A stretch of DNA of 64,000 bases. It comes from an uncultured Lachnospiraceae bacterium (GTDB lineage Bacteria; Bacillota; Clostridia; Lachnospirales; Lachnospiraceae). The stretch is taken from positions 62,001-126,000 of the forward strand of contig CAJUDZ010000004.1 of assembly GCA_910584965.1 (NCBI GenBank), in the 5' to 3' direction. This document shows positions 45,289-52,512 of this stretch, one piece after another (the first letter of the stretch is position 1; each line of letters begins with the position of its first letter). A program made the translations under genes and the position numbers. The notes under the pieces were generated by a model, which saw nothing but the letters and a program-made list of their open reading frames with translations, had not been told where the DNA came from and did no database searches.

Positions 45289-45308
45289 GAAAATTTTTCC
45301 AAAAATGA

Positions 45309-45337
45309 TTGACACAAGAAAGTATGTTCGATATAAT
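45309..45337 (+). promoter_or_regulatory. Strong promoter of the YneA-like gene
   Basis: TTGACA (45309-45314) and TATAAT (45332-45337) with a 17-bp spacer: both hexamers are consensus. Such a promoter would need tight repression, supplied by the boxes just downstream. Confidence 0.9.
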
Positions 45338-45352
45338 CAAAACAAAATACAT

Positions 45353-45390
45353 GAACAAATGTTTGTAACATACGTTCGCAACATTTGTTC
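45353..45390 (+). promoter_or_regulatory. Three tandem LexA-like boxes, 13 bp apart
   Basis: GAACAAATGTTT (45353), TAACATACGTTC (45366) and CAACATTTGTTC (45379) each fit GAAC-N4-GTTC with one or two changes, and start exactly 13 bp apart. They lie just after the expected transcription start (about 45344), where LexA would block elongation or open-complex formation. Confidence 0.75.
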
Positions 45391-45431
45391 GAAACAATAT
45401 GCAGGAAGCAAATACTGAAGGAGGAATAAAC

Positions 45432-45827
45432 ATGAACCATAACGACATCTGTCATGGCAGCATAACAACAAGAGAACAACGAATCAGAAATAAGATGATT
45501 CGAAGAAAACTGGAACTTCGCCGGAAAATGATTCTGTTTCTTTTGACTTTTTGCCTTGTCATTACGGTTTCGATCGGCATTAGCGGCTTTCTTTCCAATG
45601 CAAAGAATCATGACAGCCGGATTTCTTATAAATATTATACAAGCATCACGGTTTCCGGTGACGATACGCTTTGGTCAATCGCGGAGAAATATATGGATCC
45701 GGAACATTACCAATCGGCAAATGATTATATTCAGGAAGTTAAGAATATGAATCATCTGAAGAATGATGTGATAACTTATGGAGAACATTTAATCGTGCCA
45801 TATTATATGGATGCGTATCTTGAATAA
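45432..45827 (+). CDS. YneA-like SOS cell-division inhibitor (TM + LysM)
   Basis: 131 residues from the ATG at 45432, preceded by AAGGAGG. A basic cytoplasmic N terminus, one membrane helix (about 34-53), then a LysM domain (about 69-124: TVSGDDTLWSIAEKYM ... GEHLIVPYY). YneA of Bacillus has the same plan, sits divergent from lexA and stalls division during the SOS response. The LysM part should face the wall and bind peptidoglycan. The assignment rests on architecture, position and the boxes, not on alignment. Confidence 0.82.
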   Translation: MNHNDICHGSITTREQRIRNKMIRRKLELRRKMILFLLTFCLVITVSIGISGFLSNAKNHDSRISYKYYTSITVSGDDTLWSIAEKYMDPEHYQSANDYIQEVKNMNHLKNDVITYGEHLIVPYYMDAYLE

Positions 45828-45876
45828 CAATATGACAATGAGAGTACTCTGGCCGATTTAGAACTATGCGCAAAAC

Positions 45877-45896
45877 ACAAGTTTAACGAATAGTTG
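45877..45896. repeat. 20-bp direct-repeat core, left junction
   Basis: ACAAGTTTAACGAATAGTTG, identical at 48377-48396 and 50877-50896. Bases on either side differ between chromosome, unit and array, so the shared core is at most 20 bp. Confidence 0.85.
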
Positions 45897-45975
45897 GCTC
45901 TGAAATGGCGGAATCCACGCTTTGCGTGTCAACGAGCCAACTAACGGCGGCAAAGCCGCCTTTCGTTAAACTTGT
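45877..45975 (-). repeat. attC-like cruciform site, unit 1
   Basis: Outer arms ACAAGTTTAACGAA (45877-45890) and TTCGTTAAACTTGT (45962-45975) pair perfectly. Inside, TAGTTGGCTC (45891-45900) pairs with GAGCCAACTA (about 45934-45943), enclosing a CACGC/GCGTG hairpin, and GGCGGC/GCCGCC forms a further arm. On the minus strand the ends read GTTTAAC and GTTAAAC, matching the integron core patterns RYYYAAC and GTTRRRY, and the mob stop codon lies inside the first. The paired inner spacer and side arm differ from textbook attC. Confidence 0.7.
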
Positions 45976-46895
45976 AAGCCGTATTCCGCGCCGTCATAGC
46001 CCCTATACAGGTCAGCCACTTCGCGGCTTAACCTTTCGGCGCGTTCCCTATCGTAATCGACATTATCCTGTATATTGTCGTAATGGCTGACCTTTGCAAG
46101 GGCTTTCTTTTTTTCAGCTTCAGTAAGCGCCTTTGAGGTGTTTTTAGCCTGCTCCAAATCGTAATTAGCCTCGTCAAGCACGTTTTGCAGTTCGCTGACC
46201 AATTTATTGATTTTTGCAGAAAAAGACGCTCTATCGGTCTCAAAACGCCTCTCAAGGGCATCCAAATTAGCTTCACGGGTGTCGAGTGCGGCTTCGCGCT
46301 CTTTCAGTTCGTTCTCTTTGCGGGTCCGCTCCTTCAGTTCCTTAGTGGTGTAATTACCTTTGGTTTTGCCGTTCAGGATAAGACCTCTCACGCCGAACTC
46401 CTTCTCCATCACGGCTTCTAACCCTTTATGATAGGCTTTCAGTTCAGCTGGAGTGAAAACATTTTTCCGACAAATTCTCCCTGTCTCCCTGTCAACCGGC
46501 ACAATGGGCATATGGATATGCGGCGTACTTTCGTCCATATGCACGTAACCCTGCATAACGTTTTCAGCCCCGTACATCTCTTGCGTGTACTTAAAAGTAG
46601 CATCAAAAAAACGCCGTTTCGTAGCTTCATCAGCTTGTTTCAGTTCTTCCGGCAAAGTAACAACCCAAGTGGACATAACTGTCAAATCCTTGCGGTTTGA
46701 ATGAGGCAGCTCATTAACCCTTTTTGTGAGGTCATATGCTAACTGGTAATGAATCCGGCGGGGCAGCATTGTGTAATTGTACTTAGTCCTTTCAGGGTCA
46801 ATTCGCAAATCGCTGTTATTGCATTCTTTTTCCCTCTCGTATTCATCACATAGCCGCTTCACATCCTGCATACCGAAATGCTTTATATGAGCCAT
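45966..46895 (-). CDS. mob: MOBV (Mob/Pre) relaxase, unit 1
   Basis: 309 residues, shorter than many Mob/Pre proteins (about 400). The MOBV motif with the metal-binding histidines, HMDESTPHIHM, lies at 119-129, and IDPERTKYNY at 32-41 matches the first conserved block. From about 185 on it is a long Glu/Lys-rich coiled coil. It should nick one strand at the plasmid oriT for transfer by a conjugative helper. AAAAGGAGG precedes the ATG. The last codons and TAA are formed by the attC-like arm, so this end may be set by the recombination site. Confidence 0.88.
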   Translation of the reverse strand: MAHIKHFGMQDVKRLCDEYEREKECNNSDLRIDPERTKYNYTMLPRRIHYQLAYDLTKRVNELPHSNRKDLTVMSTWVVTLPEELKQADEATKRRFFDATFKYTQEMYGAENVMQGYVHMDESTPHIHMPIVPVDRETGRICRKNVFTPAELKAYHKGLEAVMEKEFGVRGLILNGKTKGNYTTKELKERTRKENELKEREAALDTREANLDALERRFETDRASFSAKINKLVSELQNVLDEANYDLEQAKNTSKALTEAEKKKALAKVSHYDNIQDNVDYDRERAERLSREVADLYRGYDGAEYGLQV

Positions 46896-46937
46896 AATGT
46901 ATCCTCCTTTTCTTAATTTATGCTTTATATCTTTTTA

Positions 46938-46976
46938 AAGGTGTAGCACGTTACACCTTCTCCGAAGGTGACGTGC
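46938..46976 (-). other. Competing hairpins between repL and mob, candidate oriT or control element, unit 1
   Basis: AAGGTGTA (46938-46945) pairs with TACACCTT (46952-46959) around GCACGT. That loop can instead pair with ACGTGC (46971-46976), with ACCTTC (46955-46960) and GAAGGT (46964-46969) forming a hairpin within. The element lies 43-80 bp before mob, where MOBV origins of transfer usually lie, but the nick sequence is not recognisable. Confidence 0.45.
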
Positions 46977-47002
46977 TCTCCGAGGGTCCTGCCGGAGGCT
47001 TT

Positions 47003-47557
47003 TCAGGCTTCTTCGGAAGCCTGAATAACCTGTTCGTTGCCATCTTCATCGCCCCATGTGAAGCTTGCCTCAACAGTTCCTTTTCTAAAATTGAACGTTG
47101 CTACGAGGTCTTCAACTCCGCCCTGTTCTAATCGGGGGTTGTACCGCCACGCACCTCTGCCGGCATAGGAAGGGTTGATTTGATATGCACCTCTGTTAAC
47201 TCTACGAATAGCGCCGCAATCACACAGCACCTTTAAACCTTTCTGATACATATTATCTTTCCAACCAAGCACTTTGCAGATAGAATCGCTTGTAGGCTTA
47301 CTTGTATGTACTACTTGACTCTCCGACAGGTTGTTTGCGTCAGCATAAGACATGCGTATAGCAAGCTGTAAAAACAAATTACGATACGGCACAGGGATAC
47401 TGTTAAACTCACACCAAACCCTAGTGTACAGTTTAATATAATCAGGTTCGCCTAAAGCTTCGATTTTGCGGGTAGTCCGGTTTACCGTCTTATTGATTAC
47501 CTCATTGTTCTCATTAACTTTTTCGTGGATTTCCACGGTTTCTTGTATTTTTGCCAT
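47003..47557 (-). CDS. RepL-like plasmid replication initiator, unit 1
   Basis: 184 residues. After a polar N terminus, residues about 38-150 form a winged-helix region resembling Firmicute plasmid RepL proteins. The stretch RGAYQINPSYAGRGAW (122-137) matches their conserved wing and NP motif. It would bind the iteron-like repeats upstream and start replication. GGAGG precedes the ATG. A gap of about 107 bp separates it from mob. The RepL assignment is by motif memory; an unrelated winged-helix regulator is possible. Confidence 0.65.
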   Translation of the reverse strand: MAKIQETVEIHEKVNENNEVINKTVNRTTRKIEALGEPDYIKLYTRVWCEFNSIPVPYRNLFLQLAIRMSYADANNLSESQVVHTSKPTSDSICKVLGWKDNMYQKGLKVLCDCGAIRRVNRGAYQINPSYAGRGAWRYNPRLEQGGVEDLVATFNFRKGTVEASFTWGDEDGNEQVIQASEEA

Positions 47558-48376
47558 ATTTATACCTCCACTATAAATACATTTAGACTATAAAGCTGTT
47601 ACAGTTACTCTGCATTACTAATCTTAGTAATAGATACTACTAAAAAGATTAGTAAAGAACATAAAATAAGGAGAAAGCGCGAGTTTATGCGGCTTACCGG
47701 GGAAGAAACTGTAATGGGATTACAGTTTCTGTGTAATGGGATTACAGTTTCTATGTACTCCCATTACAGTTTCTCCCCCAACCTCTCATCATAGAAAGTG
47801 TAATACACATTACACATAAAGTCAACTGTTATTACAGTTTCTTCAAAAAGTTGTATGTATCATGTATGTATGACCTGCCATCTCCACGCCCTATCGGGCG
47901 TTCCGATGGGGGATAGGTCTTATTACCCTTCCCTCCCGTTGGTCGGTCAGGGGTAGGGCACAGGACAAATGCTTGCAGGCATCATGTTGTGCCCCATACG
48001 GTGTGCCCGGAGGGCACACCTAAGAAAGACCTACCTAAACCCCCAGGTCGCGAAAAAACTTCCTTTGTGACTGCCTACGAAAGGTCACGGCTTTCAGACC
48101 TAGAAAAAACAGACCACTGCAAGTTTTCGGGTCTGTTTTCTCATTCCAAGTCTAAAAGCCGTTCCCAATCTCCGTTATCTCTTTCGCCGGTCACCAACTA
48201 CCGTTCCACAAATATAGCAAATATCCCCCATCCCCAGTAGGGGATGGGGGACTTCCTCCACTTTCGTCAAACTCTTTGTTTCGCAAATAGTTGACAAACA
48301 AGGGCACTCCAACGGGAAAATAAATGTCGCGCCCTGTCAACTACCACTCCGCTCCGCTCCGTTTTCGCGAAACACG
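47558..48376. other. Noncoding origin-like region, unit 1
   Basis: About 820 bp without a convincing gene. ATTACAGTTTC occurs at 47719, 47741 and 47763 (22 bp apart) and again at 47831, with an inverted copy at 47705 making a palindrome: iteron-like. Further on are CGCCC/GGGCG and GGTGTGCCC/GGGCACACC hairpins, a terminator-like stem AAAACAGACC (48106-48115) with GGTCTGTTTT (48130-48139), an 11-bp stem CCCCCATCCCC (48225-48235) with its complement at 48240-48250, and a second cruciform at 48278-48373. This content suits a replication origin and single-strand origin. Confidence 0.6.
48278..48373. repeat. Second cruciform beside the recombination site, unit 1
   Basis: GTTTCGC (48278-48284) pairs with GCGAAAC (48367-48373). 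Inside, TAGTTGAC (48288-48295) pairs with GTCAACTA (48336-48343) and AGGGC (48301-48305) with GCCCT (48331-48335). It has the same nested plan, and a similar ATAGTTG inner arm, as the attC-like site that begins 3 bp later. Confidence 0.6.
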
Positions 48377-48475
48377 ACAAGTTTAACGAATAGTTGGCTC
48401 TGAAATGGCGGAATCCACGCTTTGCGTGTCAACGAGCCAACTAACGGCGGCAAAGCCGCCTTTCGTTAAACTTGT
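48377..48475 (-). repeat. attC-like cruciform site, unit 2
   Basis: Same sequence as 45877-45975. It marks the junction between the two units: 48377-48396 is the middle copy of the 20-bp core, and the stop codon of the second mob gene lies in its right arm. Confidence 0.7.
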
Positions 48476-49395
48476 AAGCCGTATTCCGCGCCGTCATAGC
48501 CCCTATACAGGTCAGCCACTTCGCGGCTTAACCTTTCGGCGCGTTCCCTATCGTAATCGACATTATCCTGTATATTGTCGTAATGGCTGACCTTTGCAAG
48601 GGCTTTCTTTTTTTCAGCTTCAGTAAGCGCCTTTGAGGTGTTTTTAGCCTGCTCCAAATCGTAATTAGCCTCGTCAAGCACGTTTTGCAGTTCGCTGACC
48701 AATTTATTGATTTTTGCAGAAAAAGACGCTCTATCGGTCTCAAAACGCCTCTCAAGGGCATCCAAATTAGCTTCACGGGTGTCGAGTGCGGCTTCGCGCT
48801 CTTTCAGTTCGTTCTCTTTGCGGGTCCGCTCCTTCAGTTCCTTAGTGGTGTAATTACCTTTGGTTTTGCCGTTCAGGATAAGACCTCTCACGCCGAACTC
48901 CTTCTCCATCACGGCTTCTAACCCTTTATGATAGGCTTTCAGTTCAGCTGGAGTGAAAACATTTTTCCGACAAATTCTCCCTGTCTCCCTGTCAACCGGC
49001 ACAATGGGCATATGGATATGCGGCGTACTTTCGTCCATATGCACGTAACCCTGCATAACGTTTTCAGCCCCGTACATCTCTTGCGTGTACTTAAAAGTAG
49101 CATCAAAAAAACGCCGTTTCGTAGCTTCATCAGCTTGTTTCAGTTCTTCCGGCAAAGTAACAACCCAAGTGGACATAACTGTCAAATCCTTGCGGTTTGA
49201 ATGAGGCAGCTCATTAACCCTTTTTGTGAGGTCATATGCTAACTGGTAATGAATCCGGCGGGGCAGCATTGTGTAATTGTACTTAGTCCTTTCAGGGTCA
49301 ATTCGCAAATCGCTGTTATTGCATTCTTTTTCCCTCTCGTATTCATCACATAGCCGCTTCACATCCTGCATACCGAAATGCTTTATATGAGCCAT
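48466..49395 (-). CDS. mob: MOBV (Mob/Pre) relaxase, unit 2
   Basis: 309 residues, identical in translation to the copy 2,500 bp to the left, with the same ribosome site, motif HMDESTPHIHM and TAA inside the attC-like arm. No change that would inactivate either copy was seen. Confidence 0.88.
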   Translation of the reverse strand: MAHIKHFGMQDVKRLCDEYEREKECNNSDLRIDPERTKYNYTMLPRRIHYQLAYDLTKRVNELPHSNRKDLTVMSTWVVTLPEELKQADEATKRRFFDATFKYTQEMYGAENVMQGYVHMDESTPHIHMPIVPVDRETGRICRKNVFTPAELKAYHKGLEAVMEKEFGVRGLILNGKTKGNYTTKELKERTRKENELKEREAALDTREANLDALERRFETDRASFSAKINKLVSELQNVLDEANYDLEQAKNTSKALTEAEKKKALAKVSHYDNIQDNVDYDRERAERLSREVADLYRGYDGAEYGLQV

Positions 49396-49437
49396 AATGT
49401 ATCCTCCTTTTCTTAATTTATGCTTTATATCTTTTTA

Positions 49438-49476
49438 AAGGTGTAGCACGTTACACCTTCTCCGAAGGTGACGTGC
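49438..49476 (-). other. Competing hairpins between repL and mob, unit 2
   Basis: Second copy of the AAGGTGTA/TACACCTT and GCACGT/ACGTGC element at 46938-46976; candidate oriT or translational control. Confidence 0.45.
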
Positions 49477-49502
49477 TCTCCGAGGGTCCTGCCGGAGGCT
49501 TT

Positions 49503-50057
49503 TCAGGCTTCTTCGGAAGCCTGAATAACCTGTTCGTTGCCATCTTCATCGCCCCATGTGAAGCTTGCCTCAACAGTTCCTTTTCTAAAATTGAACGTTG
49601 CTACGAGGTCTTCAACTCCGCCCTGTTCTAATCGGGGGTTGTACCGCCACGCACCTCTGCCGGCATAGGAAGGGTTGATTTGATATGCACCTCTGTTAAC
49701 TCTACGAATAGCGCCGCAATCACACAGCACCTTTAAACCTTTCTGATACATATTATCTTTCCAACCAAGCACTTTGCAGATAGAATCGCTTGTAGGCTTA
49801 CTTGTATGTACTACTTGACTCTCCGACAGGTTGTTTGCGTCAGCATAAGACATGCGTATAGCAAGCTGTAAAAACAAATTACGATACGGCACAGGGATAC
49901 TGTTAAACTCACACCAAACCCTAGTGTACAGTTTAATATAATCAGGTTCGCCTAAAGCTTCGATTTTGCGGGTAGTCCGGTTTACCGTCTTATTGATTAC
50001 CTCATTGTTCTCATTAACTTTTTCGTGGATTTCCACGGTTTCTTGTATTTTTGCCAT
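49503..50057 (-). CDS. RepL-like plasmid replication initiator, unit 2
   Basis: 184 residues, identical in translation to the first copy. Two intact initiator genes on the chromosome would be expected to be silenced or harmless, as active firing at an integrated origin is usually costly. Confidence 0.65.
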   Translation of the reverse strand: MAKIQETVEIHEKVNENNEVINKTVNRTTRKIEALGEPDYIKLYTRVWCEFNSIPVPYRNLFLQLAIRMSYADANNLSESQVVHTSKPTSDSICKVLGWKDNMYQKGLKVLCDCGAIRRVNRGAYQINPSYAGRGAWRYNPRLEQGGVEDLVATFNFRKGTVEASFTWGDEDGNEQVIQASEEA

Positions 50058-50876
50058 ATTTATACCTCCACTATAAATACATTTAGACTATAAAGCTGTT
50101 ACAGTTACTCTGCATTACTAATCTTAGTAATAGATACTACTAAAAAGATTAGTAAAGAACATAAAATAAGGAGAAAGCGCGAGTTTATGCGGCTTACCGG
50201 GGAAGAAACTGTAATGGGATTACAGTTTCTGTGTAATGGGATTACAGTTTCTATGTACTCCCATTACAGTTTCTCCCCCAACCTCTCATCATAGAAAGTG
50301 TAATACACATTACACATAAAGTCAACTGTTATTACAGTTTCTTCAAAAAGTTGTATGTATCATGTATGTATGACCTGCCATCTCCACGCCCTATCGGGCG
50401 TTCCGATGGGGGATAGGTCTTATTACCCTTCCCTCCCGTTGGTCGGTCAGGGGTAGGGCACAGGACAAATGCTTGCAGGCATCATGTTGTGCCCCATACG
50501 GTGTGCCCGGAGGGCACACCTAAGAAAGACCTACCTAAACCCCCAGGTCGCGAAAAAACTTCCTTTGTGACTGCCTACGAAAGGTCACGGCTTTCAGACC
50601 TAGAAAAAACAGACCACTGCAAGTTTTCGGGTCTGTTTTCTCATTCCAAGTCTAAAAGCCGTTCCCAATCTCCGTTATCTCTTTCGCCGGTCACCAACTA
50701 CCGTTCCACAAATATAGCAAATATCCCCCATCCCCAGTAGGGGATGGGGGACTTCCTCCACTTTCGTCAAACTCTTTGTTTCGCAAATAGTTGACAAACA
50801 AGGGCACTCCAACGGGAAAATAAATGTCGCGCCCTGTCAACTACCACTCCGCTCCGCTCCGTTTTCGCGAAACACG
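50058..50876. other. Noncoding origin-like region, unit 2
   Basis: Second copy of 47558-48376: ATTACAGTTTC at 50219, 50241, 50263 and 50331, the palindrome at 50205-50229, the terminator-like stem near 50606-50639, the CCCCCATCCCC hairpin near 50725-50750 and the second cruciform at 50778-50873. It joins the repeat array at 50877. Confidence 0.6.
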
Positions 50877-51290
50877 ACAAGTTTAACGAATAGTTGCTTG
50901 CGTTATTGGAAATCTCTACACAGTGCATTTAAAGCTGTTTGTAGTGGCTTTTAAGCAACTATTCGTTAGAACTTGTAAATAAAATTCATAAAGCCATTTT
51001 ACGAGGCTTTCATTAACAAATAGTTGCTTGCGTTGTCGGGAACCTGTACACAATGCCCGTATGTAGCGGCTTTTAAGCAACTATTCGTTAGAACTTGTAT
51101 AAATTCGTAAAGCCCCTTTACGAGGCTTTCATTAACGAAATAGTTGCTTACTTTGTTGGGAACCTGTACACAATGCCCATATGGCTGTATGTAGCGGCTT
51201 TTAAGCAACTTATTCGTTAGAACTTGTAAATAAATTCGTAAAGCCCCTTTACGAGGCTTTCATTAACGAATTAGTTGTTCAAAAACCTGC
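50877..51290. repeat. Array of attC-like folded repeats without genes
   Basis: Three full units (about 50881-51010, 51011-51129, 51130-51260) and one partial. Each has a left arm ending AACGAATAGTTGCTT (or close), a 50-60 nt centre, and a right arm AAGCAACTATTCGTTAG (or close), followed by a 35-38 bp spacer holding a CGTAAAG/CTTTACG hairpin. Arms of unit 1 pair over about 23 bp with one bulged G at 50969. In unit 3 both spacers lengthen from 5 to 6 nt together, which suggests that folding is conserved. No reading frame is supported. Confidence 0.8.
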
Positions 51291-51328
51291 AAACCGCCGT
51301 TGGCTGGCTGTTAGGCATTTTAAGCATA
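51261..51328. repeat. Degenerate end of the repeat array
   Basis: CATTAACGAATTAGTTG (51261-51277) is a left arm, but no matching right arm follows. GTTAGGC at 51310-51316 matches the canonical integron GTTRRRY core. It directly abuts the end of the glycosyltransferase gene. Confidence 0.5.
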
Positions 51329-52381
51329 TTATGAAATCCCGGCTTCACGCAGGAAACGATCGGCAATTTGTTTCAGGCCGTATTGTTCCTGGATCTTTGG
51401 ACCGTTTACGGAAAATTTTCTTGCAAGTTCAGGGTCTTCGGCGAGTTTTATCATAGCCGCCGACAGGGCTTTCCGGTCGCCGACGGGAACCAGTATGCCA
51501 TTCACATTATTTTGGATATACATTCGTGAACCGCCCACCGGACAATCCGTGGAAATAACGGGAACTCCCATTGCAAGTGCTTCAATCATGGAATTGGAAA
51601 TTCCCTCATAGTCGGATGATAATACAAACATTGCGCTGTTCCAGATTTCCTGCTGAACGGATGCGGAAAATCCTCTGAAAACTACTTTATCCGCAATGCG
51701 GAGTTCTTCAGCCTGGCGTTTCAGCGTTTCTTTCAGCTCTCCGACACCAAATATATGAAGTTCGTAATCGGCATGGATTTTCTGAAATTCGTAAAAAGAT
51801 TCCAGCAGTAATTTATGATTTTTTTGCGGCTGCAGCCGGCCGACCGCAACGATCTGCTTTTTTCGTTCGCCCATATAAGGCTGCGGCATGTCTCCGGATA
51901 CCGGATTCGGAATAACGGCGGATTTTTTCTGAATATCTTCTGAAAAACACCGTTTCATATCTTCTGTCTGTAATATCAGTTTTTCAGCTTTACGGTAAGA
52001 CCAGTCGCGGAGACGCTGTCCTGCAATACGCGTCGGATCGTTTCTTTCCGAGATCAGGAGCCTGTGCGGGATTCCCGCAGCGGCCAATACGGAAAATATG
52101 CTGCCGCGCACACAAAAAGAAAAAATATAGCAGTCTTTATTTTTTTTATAATAACGTCTCATGCGATACAGCCTTTTGAGCTGAATCAAAGGATTTCCGT
52201 TCGAAGGCTCTCCCGCTATCACAATTTCTATTCGTTCATCCAGAGGATATGCGGTCTGATTTCCCGCAAACAGCAGAATAGCCACCGAATATCCTCTATT
52301 TATATACTCATTAGCCAGCATCGCGACAACACGCTCTGAACCGCCGCCCGGCATATCCGGTAAAACGAATACAATTTTCAT
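51329..52381 (-). CDS. Family 4-type glycosyltransferase
   Basis: 350 residues, a GT-B fold transferase. The N-terminal PDMPGGGSERVV loop binds acceptor and phosphate. The donor-binding C-terminal half contains VAVGRLQPQKNHKLLL and the catalytic Glu region SDYEGISNSMIEALAMGVPVISTD. It probably adds a sugar from a nucleotide donor to a lipid or surface polysaccharide. It stands alone, with the repeat array at its 3' end and no visible terminator. Confidence 0.9.
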   Translation of the reverse strand: MKIVFVLPDMPGGGSERVVAMLANEYINRGYSVAILLFAGNQTAYPLDERIEIVIAGEPSNGNPLIQLKRLYRMRRYYKKNKDCYIFSFCVRGSIFSVLAAAGIPHRLLISERNDPTRIAGQRLRDWSYRKAEKLILQTEDMKRCFSEDIQKKSAVIPNPVSGDMPQPYMGERKKQIVAVGRLQPQKNHKLLLESFYEFQKIHADYELHIFGVGELKETLKRQAEELRIADKVVFRGFSASVQQEIWNSAMFVLSSDYEGISNSMIEALAMGVPVISTDCPVGGSRMYIQNNVNGILVPVGDRKALSAAMIKLAEDPELARKFSVNGPKIQEQYGLKQIADRFLREAGIS

Positions 52382-52512
52382 AAATTGTTTCCCCGCATTT
52401 CTTTTTCTGTCCTCTTTTTATTCAGATTCTGCTTTCCAATCTGCAGCGCAAGTTTCTCTTTATTGGGAATGCTGAATCTATCCGACGCATTAAGTTCCAA
52501 AGAATCAGCCTC

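Larger units (their letters stand above)
45877..50876 (-). mobile_element. Tandem dimer of a 2,500-bp RepL-Mob mobilizable plasmid or cassette
   Basis: Two units, 45877-48376 and 48377-50876, match in every gene and noncoding landmark at an exact 2,500-bp offset. Each holds a MOBV relaxase gene, a RepL-like gene and about 820 bp of noncoding origin-like DNA, all oriented to the minus strand. Each unit begins with ACAAGTTTAACGAATAGTTG, and a third copy of that 20-mer starts the repeat array at 50877. No transposase, integrase or terminal inverted repeat is present. The best reading is a small plasmid integrated twice at one site. A dimer integrated in one event, or an assembly artefact of a multimer, remains possible. 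Confidence 0.85.

Noticed and set aside
45877..45896. dif/Xer site for the 20-bp core
   Set aside because: It does not resemble the conserved 28-bp dif sequence of Firmicutes; only weak dyad symmetry is visible. Not fully excluded as a divergent target.
45905..46090. 61-residue plus-strand frame opposite the end of mob
   Set aside because: A shadow of mob and the attC-like site; no start signal and no recognisable domain.
47989..48240. 83-residue reading frame on the plus strand (also at 50489-50740)
   Set aside because: No ribosome site, and it runs through hairpins and a terminator-like stem in the origin region; its composition is unlike a protein.
45877..50876. Composite transposon or IS pair
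   Set aside because: No transposase, no terminal inverted repeats and no short target duplication; gene content is plasmid replication and mobilization.
50999..51208. 69-residue frame on the minus strand in the array
   Set aside because: It is made only of translated repeat arms, with the same peptide twice, and lacks a ribosome site.
50877..51290. CRISPR array
   Set aside because: Repeat units are 119-131 bp with long internal palindromes and related centres; there are no short repeats with unique equal-length spacers and no cas genes.
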